Assembly (NCBI GenBank): GCA_025936115.1
Contig: JAICTZ010000002.1
Location: forward strand, 248,001-312,000
Origin: Polyangiaceae bacterium
Lineage (GTDB): Bacteria; Myxococcota_A; Polyangia; Polyangiales; Polyangiaceae
Direction of reading: 5' to 3'
DNA: 64,000 bases
Shown here in pieces: positions 1 to 17,028 of the stretch (position 1 is its first letter; every line of letters begins with the position of its first letter). The notes beneath the pieces are model-generated. The model saw only the letters and a program-made list of their open reading frames with translations. It did no database searches and had not been told where the DNA came from. A program made the translations under genes and the position numbers.

Positions 1-93
1 GCGCTCATGGATGCCTTGGCGCGTATCGGCATCCCCACGAGCGCGAAGACCCGTAAAGGCGCCCGCAAGCCCCAGCGCGCGTAGTCCTGACCG
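1..93 (+). CDS. C-terminal fragment of an unidentified protein
   Basis: The first frame is open from the window edge and ends at a TAG at 91-93, giving a 30-residue tail that is basic at its end (...TRKGARKPQRA). Its position left of the DnaA boxes and dnaN is where dnaA often lies, but the tail does not resemble the conserved DnaA domain IV, so I do not assign it. It could also be a chance open frame. Only the sequence left of the window can decide. Confidence 0.3.
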
Positions 94-500
94 TCGGGTC
101 GAGATTTGCCGGCATAACTGCGTCTTTTTCGGCCCTGGCCGGTCGTCCGAGCTCACTCATCCACAGGCTGAGGATAACCTCTGGAAATCCCTCGGGAACG
201 ATCGGGTGACTCACCGTGGACGAAACGGTGGCAACGCTTATCCACAGGCCGCGTCCCCGTTCAATCCGCCTCCGGCCGCCCGGCCGCTTGGCGAACTTAA
301 GTTAGTAATATTCGATAGGTAAAGACTTATCCCCATTGTCCCCAAGCCCTACGGAGACGTCGGTTAATTTAATTAACTTAATCTCCTGATCGTCAGAGAA
401 CTTGGCCCGAGCGTGGAGCTTGGATCGGGACTCCAGGCCTCGACGGGGTCGGAACGCTAACGCTAGCGCCGGGCCGTTCGCCCGGTTACACGTCCGCCCG
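94..500. other. oriC: Putative replication origin (oriC) region upstream of dnaN
   Basis: This 400-bp non-coding stretch has a perfect DnaA box (TTATCCACA, 238-246) and three one-mismatch boxes: TCATCCACA at 157-165, TTATCCTCA on the minus strand at 169-177, and TTATCCCCA at 327-335. Two AT-rich tracts (about 295-320 and 361-394, the second nearly all A/T) stand out against GC-rich surroundings and could be the unwinding element. Placement directly before dnaN-recF-gyrB fits the common bacterial oriC location. Replication activity is inferred, not shown. Confidence 0.6.
238..246 (+). promoter_or_regulatory. Consensus DnaA box
   Basis: TTATCCACA matches the DnaA box consensus at every position. 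It is the best of four box-like sites within 180 bp upstream of dnaN and may also autoregulate neighbouring transcription. Confidence 0.7.
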
Positions 501-1637
501 ATGCACGTCATCGTCAGCAAGAAGGACCTGGTCCCCGTTCTCGAGCGCTGCCAGGGCGTCGCCGACCGCAAGAGCACGATGCCCGTGCTCGGCAACGTTT
601 TGCTCGAAGTGGGCGGGCCGAACGAGCTCAAGCTCTCCGCGACGGATCTGATCCTCGCCGTGCGTGGCAGGGTGAACGCGCGTGTCGAGCAGGGCGGGAG
701 CGTGGCCGTGGGCGCTCGGGATTTGATCGAGCGCGTGCGCAACATGCCCGACGGTGAAATCGGCATCGCGACGACCGCGAACGCCGCGACGACGCTCCGC
801 GCCGTCGGCTCCGCGCGTCGCTTCACGCTGCAGGGCATCCCGGGCGAGGAGTTTCCGAGCTTGCCGCAGCCCGACAAGGACGCGAAGGCTCAGACGCTCG
901 AGGCGAGCGTGCTCGCGACGCTCATCAGCGGCACGCACTTTTCGATTTCCAACGACGAGACGCGCCCGCACTTGAGCAGCGCGCTCTTCGAGTCGGAAGG
1001 CGAGTGGGTACGCATGGTGACGACCGACGGGCATCGGCTCTCGAAGACCGAGGTGCGCGTCGAAGGCCGCCAGACCGCGGGCAACATGCTGATTCCGCTC
1101 AAGGGCGTGAACGAGCTCAGGCGGCTGTGCGACGAAGTCGCGGGCAAGGCGGACGGCGCGGCCGAGCTCCGCATCGTGCAAGCGGGCCCGAACGCGTACT
1201 TCGAGCTACCCGGCTTCCAATTCAGCGTGAAGCTCGTCGATGCGCAGTTCCCGCCCTACCAGCAGGTCATCCCGCAGGAGTACGCGCACCGCGTGAAGGT
1301 GCCGCGCCTCGCGACGGCCGAGGCGCTCAACGCCGTCTCCGTGGCGGCGAGTGACCGCACGGGCGGCGTCAAGCTCTCGCTCTCGAAGGGCAAGCTGCGT
1401 TTCGAAAGCGAAAGCCCGGAGAGCGGCGAGGGCTTCGACGAGCTTGCGGTCGACTACGCCGGACCCGATCTGACCGTCGGGTTCAACGCGCGCTACTTCC
1501 TCGACGTGCTGCGCGCGATCGCCGACGACGAGGTCGAGCTCGGTCTCGGCGGCGAGCTCGACCCCGCGGTGATTCGCCCTGCGGCGCCGAACGCGCGGCA
1601 AAACTACGTCGCCGTGATCATGCCGATGCGCATTTGA
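501..1637 (+). CDS. dnaN: DNA polymerase III beta subunit (sliding clamp)
   Basis: The product (378 aa) is the ring clamp that tethers DNA polymerase III to template DNA; the length is typical for the family (about 366-380). The N-terminus MHVIVSKKDLVPVLERC and the C-terminus YVAVIMPMRI match the conserved ends of beta clamps, with three clamp subdomains filling the length. An open frame extends 33 codons further upstream (to 402), but that part is Arg-rich and runs into the putative origin, so I chose the ATG at 501. No clear Shine-Dalgarno sequence precedes it. recF follows after 7 bp, the usual dnaN-recF-gyrB order. Confidence 0.96.
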   Translation: MHVIVSKKDLVPVLERCQGVADRKSTMPVLGNVLLEVGGPNELKLSATDLILAVRGRVNARVEQGGSVAVGARDLIERVRNMPDGEIGIATTANAATTLRAVGSARRFTLQGIPGEEFPSLPQPDKDAKAQTLEASVLATLISGTHFSISNDETRPHLSSALFESEGEWVRMVTTDGHRLSKTEVRVEGRQTAGNMLIPLKGVNELRRLCDEVAGKADGAAELRIVQAGPNAYFELPGFQFSVKLVDAQFPPYQQVIPQEYAHRVKVPRLATAEALNAVSVAASDRTGGVKLSLSKGKLRFESESPESGEGFDELAVDYAGPDLTVGFNARYFLDVLRAIADDEVELGLGGELDPAVIRPAAPNARQNYVAVIMPMRI

Positions 1638-1644
1638 GCGCGCC

Positions 1645-2757
1645 GTGAAAAGCTCGCTCTTGTTCGAGCGGCTCAGTATCCGCGGCGTGCGTAACCTCAC
1701 GGCGCTCGAGCTCGAGCCTGCGTCGCGCCTGAACGTCATCGTAGGCGACAACGGGCAGGGCAAGACGAGCGTGCTCGAAGCCCTGTATCTCGTCGCGACG
1801 ACGAAGAGCTTTCGCGCCGAGCGGCTGGGCACGCTGATCCAGGCGGGCACCGAGCAGGCGAGCGTGAGCGCCGTCGTGAGGGAAGGCGGGATGCGGCGCG
1901 AACAACGTACGGTGCTCGGGCCGCGCTCGCGCGTCGTGCGCCTCGACGGCAAAGCGCCGAAGAGCCTCGCCGGCTACGCGACGCGCACGCCCGTCGTCGT
2001 GTTCAGCCCAGCCGATCTCGAGCTCGTGAGTGGCGGCGCGTCGGGCCGCCGCCGCTTGCTCGATCGCGTGGCGCTCTACCTCGATCCGCCGGGCACCGAT
2101 GCCCGGCTCCGCTACGAGCACGCACTGCGCTCACGCCAGCGCGTGCTCGAAGAGCGTGGCCCGGGAGCCCGGGAGCTCGATGCGTTCGAGGAAGTGATGG
2201 CGGAGGACGGCGCGCGTTTCGCGCTCGCCCGCGAGCGTGCCGCCGACGGCGTGCGCGAGCGCCTCGGCGCGACGTTCGCGCGTCTCGCCGCTCCCGAGCT
2301 CACGGTTCGAAGCAGCTACGTCGCCGGCGGTACGGTCGAGCGCGACCTCTTCCGTCAAAGGCTCGCCGCGGCGCGAGCGGCCGACACGCGGCGCGGCGCG
2401 GCGACGTTCGGGCCGCAGCGCGACGAGCTCGAGCTCGTCATCGACGGCCGTCCTGCGCGCAGCCACGCTTCCCAGGGCCAGCAGCGCCTGCTCACGCTCG
2501 CGCTCAAGCTCACCGAGCTCGACTGCATCCGCGAGGCACGCGGCGCGCACCCCGTGCTCTTGCTCGACGACGTCTCGAGTGAGCTCGACCCCGAGCGCAC
2601 GCTCGCCGTGCACGAGCTCTTGATGAGCACCCAGAGCCAAGTCTTCGTGACGACGACGCGCGCCGATCTGTTCCCCGAGCGGCCGCGCGAAGGCTCCGAG
2701 CGAGCCGATTTCCGCCTGACGGCCGGTGCACTTTCCGGCGCCCTGCGCGGCGTGTAA
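1645..2757 (+). CDS. recF: DNA replication and repair protein RecF
   Basis: RecF (370 aa) is an SMC-like ATPase that loads RecA at single-strand gaps with RecO and RecR. Visible motifs are Walker A GDNGQGKT at residues 34-41, an ABC signature SQGQQR near residue 275, and Walker B followed by the D-loop (PVLLLDDVSSELD, about 303-315). The start is a GTG, 7 bp after dnaN, so the two are probably co-transcribed. The ordering of motifs and length match the family. Confidence 0.95.
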   Translation: MKSSLLFERLSIRGVRNLTALELEPASRLNVIVGDNGQGKTSVLEALYLVATTKSFRAERLGTLIQAGTEQASVSAVVREGGMRREQRTVLGPRSRVVRLDGKAPKSLAGYATRTPVVVFSPADLELVSGGASGRRRLLDRVALYLDPPGTDARLRYEHALRSRQRVLEERGPGARELDAFEEVMAEDGARFALARERAADGVRERLGATFARLAAPELTVRSSYVAGGTVERDLFRQRLAAARAADTRRGAATFGPQRDELELVIDGRPARSHASQGQQRLLTLALKLTELDCIREARGAHPVLLLDDVSSELDPERTLAVHELLMSTQSQVFVTTTRADLFPERPREGSERADFRLTAGALSGALRGV

Positions 2758-2781
2758 GAAGCGCCCCGAAAATCGCGCTAA

Positions 2782-5385
<2,604 letters not shown>

Positions 5386-5690
5386 ACAGCGAGAGTTCGA
5401 CGCCGGCGACATGGCGAAGCGGCTCGCCACTTTGCAACTCTGCTGGAACTAGCGTTCGAGTCCGACTGACTTCGGAACGGTGTCTCGACCCCTCATCTAC
5501 ATCGGGCTGGGATGACGGCGAGGCGTCCGAGACGCGTTTTGTGAATCGTGCTTCTTGCGATGAAGCACGCATAAGACTAGTCTCGCAAACACTCGGCGGA
5601 GCGACGCTCACCGAGCCAGTTGAGGTTGGAAGGAGGGGCTGCGAGTGAGCCTTAGTCATTTTGCAGCTCGCTACGTTTGGCAGGCATTCC
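5386..5690. other. Intergenic region after gyrB with an 8-bp inverted repeat
   Basis: No gene is supported here. A perfect inverted repeat CGTGCTTC-7 nt-GAAGCACG lies at 5547-5569, 160 bp after gyrB and 120 bp before the XRE regulator. It lacks a T-tract, so it fits an operator or structured leader as well as a terminator. Confidence 0.45.
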
Positions 5691-6059
5691 ATGAGTAGCA
5701 GGCGAACCACGAAGAAGATCGGGCGATTGATTCGACTGGCCCGCATGAATACGGGACTCACTCAAAAGGACTTGGCGGCAAAGCTCGGCGTTCGCTCCGG
5801 GAGCTACGTCGGCATGCTCGAGTCGGGCTTGTGCAAGGGAGTCGGCATCGGTCGGCTACGGGAAATCGCGTCACATCTCGATGTCCACGGCGTCGATTGC
5901 TATCGCTGGATGGCGGCCGCGGGACATTTACCGACACCGCTATTGTCGGCGCTCATGCGTTCACCGGAACGCTGGGACGAGGTGACGGATTTACTCGGTC
6001 AGCAGCCGAGATCGTCGCAGGCTCCGCGCTCGCGCCGGCGCTTGGCTCGCTCGGCCTAG
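5691..6059 (+). CDS. Small XRE-family helix-turn-helix DNA-binding protein
   Basis: The product is about 122 aa. Residues roughly 8-65 form a Cro/C1-type HTH (IGRLIRLARMNTGLTQKDLA, then GVRSGSYVGMLESG), while the C-terminus is Arg/Ser-rich and probably disordered. I chose the ATG at 5691; an in-frame TTG at 5661 would add ten residues. The gene stands alone between gyrB and a lipoprotein gene, and the inverted repeat at 5547-5569 is a possible autoregulatory operator. Target and function are unknown. Confidence 0.75.
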   Translation: MSSRRTTKKIGRLIRLARMNTGLTQKDLAAKLGVRSGSYVGMLESGLCKGVGIGRLREIASHLDVHGVDCYRWMAAAGHLPTPLLSALMRSPERWDEVTDLLGQQPRSSQAPRSRRRLARSA

Positions 6060-6136
6060 CCGCAGTCAGCAGAGCAAAAGGAAGGGCGGGAAGCGCGGCA
6101 CCGAGTAGGTGGCCGCGCTCAGGGGTTCGTGTTTTC

Positions 6137-6706
6137 ATGAGCGGGATGACGTCCCTTCGGCTCTTGGCTCGTTCGGTCGTGCTCGCGCTCGCGTTCGTCA
6201 CCCCGTGGCTCGCGGCAAGTTGCGGCGGCTCGAGCAGCGACAAGCCTGCGCCGTCCTCGGCTGGCAGCGGCGGCTCGGCAGGCGCGCCGGTGAAATCCGA
6301 TCCCATCACGTGTGGAAGCGAGACGTGTAAGCCGCTCTCGCTGCCCTTCCAGTCGAACGACGTCCCGCCGTGTTGCACGGCCGACGGCGCTTGCGGCCTC
6401 GATTCAACCCCGCTCACGCAGTACGGTTTCGTGTTCGCCGAGGCCTGTCAGGCGACGCACCAGCCGGGCGACGCCGACGCGAACTGCCCCCCGAGCCCAG
6501 ACCTCATGATTCCGACGGACGGCGGCACCGTCATGGCCCCGGGTTTCCTCGGCTGCTGTCGCGCCGAGACGCACACCTGCGGCTACCTCATGAACAAATT
6601 CGGGGGCATCGTGCCGCTGGATCCGCCGCTCGGCTGCGTTGACTCGGCGCCCTTCCTCGACGGCGGCACTCCGAGTGCCTGCGGAGCGGGCGGCGCGAGT
6701 AACTGA
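6137..6706 (+). CDS. Cys-rich secreted lipoprotein, unknown function
   Basis: The product is about 189 aa. It has a signal peptide ending in a lipobox (LAAS-C, Cys29) followed by a Gly/Ser linker, and then a Cys-rich body with several CC or CxxxxC pairs (PPCCTADGAC, GFLGCCRAETHTC). This layout is common among myxobacterial outer-membrane lipoproteins. I do not recognise a catalytic domain. The ATG at 6137 gives an intact signal peptide, whereas the longer open frame upstream overlaps the XRE gene and lacks protein-like character. Confidence 0.75.
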   Translation: MSGMTSLRLLARSVVLALAFVTPWLAASCGGSSSDKPAPSSAGSGGSAGAPVKSDPITCGSETCKPLSLPFQSNDVPPCCTADGACGLDSTPLTQYGFVFAEACQATHQPGDADANCPPSPDLMIPTDGGTVMAPGFLGCCRAETHTCGYLMNKFGGIVPLDPPLGCVDSAPFLDGGTPSACGAGGASN

Positions 6707-6861
6707 AGGGTCGAGCGGGCGTCGCCAGGCGCAGCTTTCGCGGGGTGCGCGCGGACGAACCGCGAAGATTGCGCGCTTTGGCGAGGGCCGCGCGCCCTTG
6801 ATCCGCTTCGAGGCCGACTTAGGTTGGCTCTCGCGCGGCAATTCGCCGCGCCCCAAGAGCC

Positions 6862-9504
6862 ATGCGCCTCGACCGTCTCACCTCCAAAAGCCAAGAAGCA
6901 CTGCGCGCCGCCGTCGATCTCGCGACCAAGCGCGGTAACCCGGAGCTGATTCCGGAGCACTTACTCGTCGCCGTCCTCGAGCAGGAAGCCGGCATCGGTC
7001 GCGCCCTCGTGGAACGCGCGGGCGCGAGCCCTGCCGAGCTCGTGCGGGAGCTCACGGCGCGCGTGGATACGTTGCCGCGCGTCTCCGGTGGCGCCGAGCC
7101 GACCTTCGGTCGGCGCACGACCCCGCTGCTCTCGAACGCCGAGAACGAAGCGAAGCGGATGAAGGACGACTACGTCTCCGTCGAGCACTTCCTGCTCGCC
7201 GCGGCGCACTCGGACAAGGACATCCAAGCCATTTTCGATCGCCACGGGCTCGCTTACGACAAGCTCGTACGCACGCTCGCCGAGATCCGCGGCAGCCAGC
7301 GCGTCACCGATCAGGAGCCGGAAGGCAAGTTCCAAGCGCTCGAGAAGTACACGCGGGACCTCACGGCGCTGGCGCAACGCGGGAAGATCGACCCGGTCAT
7401 CGGCCGCGACGAAGAGATCCGGCGCGTGATGCAGGTGCTGTCGCGCAGGACCAAGAACAACCCCGTGTTGATCGGCGAGCCCGGCGTCGGCAAGACGGCC
7501 ATCGCCGAGGGCATCGCGCACCGCATCGCGAGCGGCGACGTGCCGGAGTCGCTCAAGCAGAAGCGCATTCTCGCGCTCGATCTCGCGAGTCTCGTCGCGG
7601 GTGCCAAGTTCCGCGGGGAGTTCGAGGAGCGGCTCAAGGCCGTGTTGAAGGAGGTCGACGCCTCGGCCGGGCAAGTGATTCTGTTCATCGACGAGCTGCA
7701 CACGCTCGTGGGCGCCGGCGCGGCCGAGGGCGCGATGGACGCCGCGAACATGCTGAAACCGGCGCTCGCGCGCGGTGAGCTCCGCGCCATCGGCGCGACC
7801 ACGCTCGACGAGTACCGAAAGCACATCGAGAAGGACGCGGCGCTCGAGCGGCGCTTCCAGCCCGTGATGGTCACCGAACCGACCGTCGAAGACACGATCG
7901 CGATCCTGCGCGGCTTGAAGGAACGCTACGAGGTGCATCACGGCATCCACATCACCGACGCCGCGCTCGTCGCGGCCGGGACGCTCAGTCATCGCTACAT
8001 CACCGATCGTTTCTTGCCCGACAAGGCGATCGATTTGGTCGACGAGGCGGCGAGCAAGATCAAGATGGAGATCGACAGCCTCCCCGTCGAAATCGATCAG
8101 CTCGATCGGCGGCTCACGCAGCTGCGCATGGAGGAGCAGGCGCTCAAGAAGGAGCGCGACAAGAACAGCAAGTCTCGGCTCGAAGAGTTGCTGCGCGAGA
8201 TCGGTGAGCTCAACGAGAAGCGCGACGGCATGCGCGCGCAGTGGCTCAAGGAAAAAGAGGTGATCGAGACGATCCGCGAGTCCCAAGCCGGGCTCGAGGA
8301 GCTCCGCGTCGAAGAGGAGCAAATGCGGCGCCGGGGCGATCTCGGGCGAGCGTCCGAGATCCATTACGGCCGCATTCCGGAGCTCGAGCGCCGCATCGAG
8401 GCGCAACGCGCCGAGCTCGCCCGCGTGCAGGAGCACGGCTCCTACTTGCGCGAGGAAGTGACCGACGAGGACATCGCGGCCATCGTCTCCAAGTGGACGG
8501 GGATTCCAGTCGTGAAGATGCTCGAGGGCGAGATGCAGAAGCTCCTCGCCATGGAGGAGAATCTGCGCAAACGCGTCGTCGGTCAGGATCGAGCGCTTCG
8601 CGCCGTGGCAGACGCGGTGCGCCGTTCGCGCGCGGGTCTCGGTGACACGCGACGGCCGGTGGGTTCATTTCTATTTCTCGGGCCTACGGGCGTCGGCAAG
8701 ACGGAGACCGCACGCGCGCTCGCCGAGTTCATGTTCGACGACGAGCGCGCCATGATTCGCGTCGATATGAGCGAATACATGGAAAAACACACCGTTTCGC
8801 GCTTGATCGGCGCCCCGCCCGGCTACGTCGGCTACGACGAGGGCGGCCAGCTCACCGAGCCCGTGCGGCGCCGCCCCTACAGCGTGATCTTGTTCGACGA
8901 GATCGAGAAGGCGCACCCGGACGTGTTCAACGCGCTGTTGCAGGTGCTCGACGACGGACGGCTGACCGACGGCCAGGGTCGCACCGTCGATTTCCGCAAC
9001 ACCATCATCATCCTCACGAGCAACATCGGCACCTCCGAGCTCAGCGCGCTCGAGGAGCGGCGCGATCTGACGGCGGAGGAGAAGGAGCGCACCGGTGAGC
9101 GCGTCGTCGCCGAGGCGCTACGCCAATACTTCCGTCCGGAGTTCATCAACCGGCTGGACGAAATCGTCATCTACGATCGCCTCGGCCGCGATCAGATCCG
9201 GAGCATCGTCGAAATTCAGCTCGGGGCCGTCGCCGAGCGGCTGAAGAAGCGTGATCTGGGCCTCGACGTGAGCGAAGCGGCGAAGGAGCTTTTGGCCGAG
9301 CTCGGCTGGGATCCGCAGTACGGCGCGCGCCCCCTCAAGCGCGCGATCCAAAAGCACCTCGAGGACGGCCTCGCGCGGCGCCTGCTCAGCGGCGAATTTG
9401 CGCCGGGTGACACGGTGTTCGTCGGCCGTGCCGGGTCCGAGCTCACTTTCGTCAAAGCGAGCGGGAGCCCGGACGCCCGCCGCGCGGCTTCGGCGCTCAA
9501 CTGA
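6862..9504 (+). CDS. clpB: ATP-dependent disaggregase ClpB
   Basis: ClpB (880 aa, normal length 850-880) is a hexameric AAA+ chaperone that rescues aggregated proteins with DnaK. Visible in order: Clp N-domain ([17 protein letters not shown], residues 1-150), first Walker [10 protein letters not shown] near 203, pore loop [10 protein letters not shown] near 249, a coiled-coil middle domain about 410-530, second Walker [10 protein letters not shown] near 607, second pore loop GYVGYDEGG near 653, and a C-terminal D2-small domain ([11 protein letters not shown]). The middle domain separates ClpB from ClpA and ClpC. No CIRCE-like element was seen upstream. Confidence 0.96.
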   Translation: MRLDRLTSKSQEALRAAVDLATKRGNPELIPEHLLVAVLEQEAGIGRALVERAGASPAELVRELTARVDTLPRVSGGAEPTFGRRTTPLLSNAENEAKRMKDDYVSVEHFLLAAAHSDKDIQAIFDRHGLAYDKLVRTLAEIRGSQRVTDQEPEGKFQALEKYTRDLTALAQRGKIDPVIGRDEEIRRVMQVLSRRTKNNPVLIGEPGVGKTAIAEGIAHRIASGDVPESLKQKRILALDLASLVAGAKFRGEFEERLKAVLKEVDASAGQVILFIDELHTLVGAGAAEGAMDAANMLKPALARGELRAIGATTLDEYRKHIEKDAALERRFQPVMVTEPTVEDTIAILRGLKERYEVHHGIHITDAALVAAGTLSHRYITDRFLPDKAIDLVDEAASKIKMEIDSLPVEIDQLDRRLTQLRMEEQALKKERDKNSKSRLEELLREIGELNEKRDGMRAQWLKEKEVIETIRESQAGLEELRVEEEQMRRRGDLGRASEIHYGRIPELERRIEAQRAELARVQEHGSYLREEVTDEDIAAIVSKWTGIPVVKMLEGEMQKLLAMEENLRKRVVGQDRALRAVADAVRRSRAGLGDTRRPVGSFLFLGPTGVGKTETARALAEFMFDDERAMIRVDMSEYMEKHTVSRLIGAPPGYVGYDEGGQLTEPVRRRPYSVILFDEIEKAHPDVFNALLQVLDDGRLTDGQGRTVDFRNTIIILTSNIGTSELSALEERRDLTAEEKERTGERVVAEALRQYFRPEFINRLDEIVIYDRLGRDQIRSIVEIQLGAVAERLKKRDLGLDVSEAAKELLAELGWDPQYGARPLKRAIQKHLEDGLARRLLSGEFAPGDTVFVGRAGSELTFVKASGSPDARRAASALN

Positions 9505-9510
9505 CCCTTT

Positions 9511-9524
9511 CGCGCGGCCGCGCG
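9511..9524. terminator. GC palindrome just after clpB
   Basis: CGCGCGGCCGCGCG is a perfect 14-bp palindrome starting 7 bp after the clpB stop. It has no loop spacer or T-tract, so terminator activity is a guess; it may be chance in GC-rich DNA. Confidence 0.2.
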
Positions 9525-9575
9525 GCAGTCGACAGTTTCGGCCCCGCGCGCCCCGAGGCGGCGTGGTAGGAGCTC

Positions 9576-11090
9576 ATGAGCACGATGTCGTACGCTGCTC
9601 TCGAACGCCATCAAAAGAGGCTCTCGCACCTCGAGCATCTCGAAGCGATCGCCGCGTGGGACGAAGCCACCATGATGTCGGAGGGCGGCGGCGACGCGCG
9701 GGGCGAAGCACTCGCTACGCTGCGCGGCATCATCCACGACGAATCCGTGAAGCCCGCGGTCGGCGAATGGGTCGCGGGCGCGGAGGCGAGCGCCGGTGAG
9801 CTCGACGCGTGGCAGGCCGCGAACCTGCGCGAGATCAAGCGCGCCTGGGTGCGTGCCACGGCGATTCCGAGCGCGCTCGTCGAGGCGTCGTCGCGCGCGG
9901 AATCGAAGAGCGAGCAGGCGTGGCGCAAGTTCCGCTCCGACAACGATTGGGCGTCGTTCGCGCCGTTACTCGCGGAGGTCTTCGCGAAGAAGCGCGAGGT
10001 CGCGCAGGCGCTCTCCGAGCGGCTCGGACTCGAGCCGTACGACGCGCTGCTCGACGGCTTCGAGCCCGGGGCGAAGAGCGCGGCCATCGCGGCGCTGTTC
10101 GCGCGCCTCGGGGAGTTCTTGCCGCCGTTCATCGCGCGCGTCGTCGAGAAGCAAAAGAGCGAGCGCGTCGTGCGTCCCGCGGGGCCGTTTCCGATCGACG
10201 AGCAGCGCCGTCTCGGCGTCGAGCTCATGCGGCGTCTCGGCTTCGATTTTCGGCGCGGCCGGCTCGACGTGAGCCACCATCCGTTTTGCGGCGGCGTGCC
10301 CGAGGACGTGCGCATCACCACCCGCTACGACGCGGCCGACTTCGCCAAGGCGATGATGGGGGTGCTGCACGAAACCGGGCACGCGAAGTACGAGCAGAAT
10401 TTGCCTGCAGCTTGGCTCGGCCAGCCCGTGGGACGCGCGCGCAGCATGGGCGTGCACGAGAGCCAGAGTCTGTTCATGGAGATGCAAATCTCGCGCAGCC
10501 GCGAGTTCGCGACGTTCGTCGCGCCGCTGCTCGCAGAGGCATTCCCTGATGCGGCGCGGCGTTCGCCGGGCGCTTTCGAGGCGCGGAATCTACATGCCCT
10601 GCAGACGCGGGTGCGCCCGAGCTTCATCCGCGTTGACGCCGACGAAGTCACGTACCCGTGCCACATCATCCTGCGCTTCGAAATCGAGAGCGCGCTCGTG
10701 CGCGGCGAGCTCGACGTGAAGGACATTCCCGAGGCCTGGGACCAGCGCATGACGCGCCTGCTCGGCCTCTCGACGCGCGGCAACTTCAAGGACGGCTGCA
10801 TGCAGGACGTGCACTGGCCGGCCGGGCTCGTCGGCTATTTCCCCACGTACACGCTCGGCGCGCTGCTCGCCGCGCAGCTCTTCGAGACCGCAGCGCGAGA
10901 AATCCCCGGGCTTTCGGCGGGACTTGCGCGGGGAGACCTTGCGCCGCTCGACGCGTGGCTGCGCGAAAAGATTTGGGGCCAGGCTTCGCGCCTCGAGACG
11001 GAGGCGCTCGTGCTGCACGCCACGGGACGTGCGCTCGACACGTCGGCGTTCGAGCGCCACCTGGAGCGGCGCTACCTCGCCGCGACGTGA
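9576..11090 (+). CDS. M32 family metallocarboxypeptidase (Taq carboxypeptidase type)
   Basis: The product (504 aa) matches the length and architecture of M32 zinc carboxypeptidases, which remove C-terminal residues from peptides in the cytoplasm. The zinc motif HETGH is at residues 265-269 and the third ligand region HESQSLFMEMQI follows about 25 residues later. The N-terminus HLEHLEAIAAWDEATMM is the family's helical cap, and the DEVTYPCHIILRFEIE segment is also characteristic. The start has AGGAG at 9568-9572 just before the ATG. It is convergent with cinA (18-bp gap). Confidence 0.92.
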   Translation: MSTMSYAALERHQKRLSHLEHLEAIAAWDEATMMSEGGGDARGEALATLRGIIHDESVKPAVGEWVAGAEASAGELDAWQAANLREIKRAWVRATAIPSALVEASSRAESKSEQAWRKFRSDNDWASFAPLLAEVFAKKREVAQALSERLGLEPYDALLDGFEPGAKSAAIAALFARLGEFLPPFIARVVEKQKSERVVRPAGPFPIDEQRRLGVELMRRLGFDFRRGRLDVSHHPFCGGVPEDVRITTRYDAADFAKAMMGVLHETGHAKYEQNLPAAWLGQPVGRARSMGVHESQSLFMEMQISRSREFATFVAPLLAEAFPDAARRSPGAFEARNLHALQTRVRPSFIRVDADEVTYPCHIILRFEIESALVRGELDVKDIPEAWDQRMTRLLGLSTRGNFKDGCMQDVHWPAGLVGYFPTYTLGALLAAQLFETAAREIPGLSAGLARGDLAPLDAWLREKIWGQASRLETEALVLHATGRALDTSAFERHLERRYLAAT

Positions 11091-11108
11091 ACGACCGACG
11101 CTGAGCGC

Positions 11109-12346
11109 TTACGCGCCCGGCTCGCCCAAGAGCTCGCGACGGATGAGCGCGAAGCCCGCAAAGACCGCGCGCCGGCGCACCTGCTCTCGCGTTCCCGGGA
11201 AGACACGCTCGAGATGGCGGCCGCCCTCGGCGCGCGAGATCGCGAGGTGCACGAGGCCCACGGGCTTGGCCTCACTGCCGCCGTCGGGACCGGCAATGCC
11301 CGTGAAGGCGAGCCCGACGCTCGCCTTGCAGCGGGTGCGCACGCCTTCGGCCATGGCGAGCGCGACTTCGCGACTCACGGCGCCGTGCTCGGCGATGAGC
11401 CGCGCATCCACGCCGAGCAGCTCGGTTTTCACTTCGTTCTGATAGACGACGGCGCCGCCCAAAAATACGCGGCTCGCCCCCGGCACGTTCGTCACGAGCT
11501 CGGCGGCCAGTCCTCCGGTGCACGACTCCGCGATGGCGAGCGTCAGGCCTCGCTCCTGCAGCAGGGCGAGCAAGACCGCGGGCAGCGTCGTCGTGCCCTC
11601 GCCGTACACGACGCTGCCGAGGCGCGCGCGCACTTCGGCGGCCGCGGCTACGGCGCGTCGCTCGGCCTCGTCCTTGTTCGTGCCCTCGGCGAGCACCTTC
11701 ACTTCGATTTCCGGCAGGCTTGCGCGATACCCGATCACGACGCCGTGCGCGGCTTCGATGCCTGCCAGTCGGTCGTTCGCTTGCGACTCCGCCATGCCGA
11801 AGGTGCGCAGGCGCACCTGATGGCGCGCGACGTGCGGCAACGGCCCGAGCAGCGGCGCGACGTGGGCCGCGAACATCCGCTCCATTTCACTCGGCACGCC
11901 GGGCAAAAAACAGGCGACGGCGCGCCCGAGCCTCACGGCGAAGCCCGGCGCCGTGCCCCACGCGTTCGGCAAAATCGTCGCGCCCCGCGGGAAATCGGCT
12001 TGTTTCGCGTTCGAATCCGTCAGTTTGCGCCCGAAGCGCTCCACGCGCGTGCGGATGGCCTCGAGTGACACCGGATCGCGTTCGAGCGGCACGCCGAGCA
12101 GCTTCGCGACGACGGCGCTCGTGAGATCGTCCGTGGTCGGACCGAGGCCGCCGGTGCACACGACGACGTCGTGCTCGGCGCCGAGGCGTGTCAGCGCCGC
12201 GGCGAGATGCGCCTCGTCGTCGCCGACGGTGTCGAGCGCCACCACGTCGAAGCCGGAGCCCGTGAGCGCGTCGGCGAGCCAGGTGGCATTGGTGTTGACG
12301 AGCTCGCCGCGCGTGAGCTCGGTTCCGGTCGAAAGGACGGCAGCTG

Positions 12347-12350
<4 letters not shown>
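11109..12350 (-). CDS. cinA: CinA-family protein (competence/damage-inducible, nicotinamide nucleotide amidase)
   Basis: The product (413 aa) has the two-domain CinA layout. An N-terminal molybdopterin-binding-like domain carries MTAAVLSTGTELTRGELVNTN and CTGGLGPTTDD. A C-terminal CinA domain carries ESCTGGLAAELVTNVPGASR and GIAGPDGGSE, and in characterised members deamidates NMN in pyridine nucleotide recycling. The ATG at 12350 overlaps the upstream FGE-like gene's stop by 4 bp (ATGA), so translation is probably coupled. The open frame continues upstream, but that part is antisense-like to the FGE gene and was discarded. Confidence 0.93.
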
Positions 12351-17004
<4,654 letters not shown>

Positions 17005-17028
17005 CGCCGACTCCCGTACGGCAGTGAG

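Noticed and set aside
1..93. C-terminus of dnaA, based on location.
   Set aside because: The 30 residues do not match DnaA domain IV; left unassigned.
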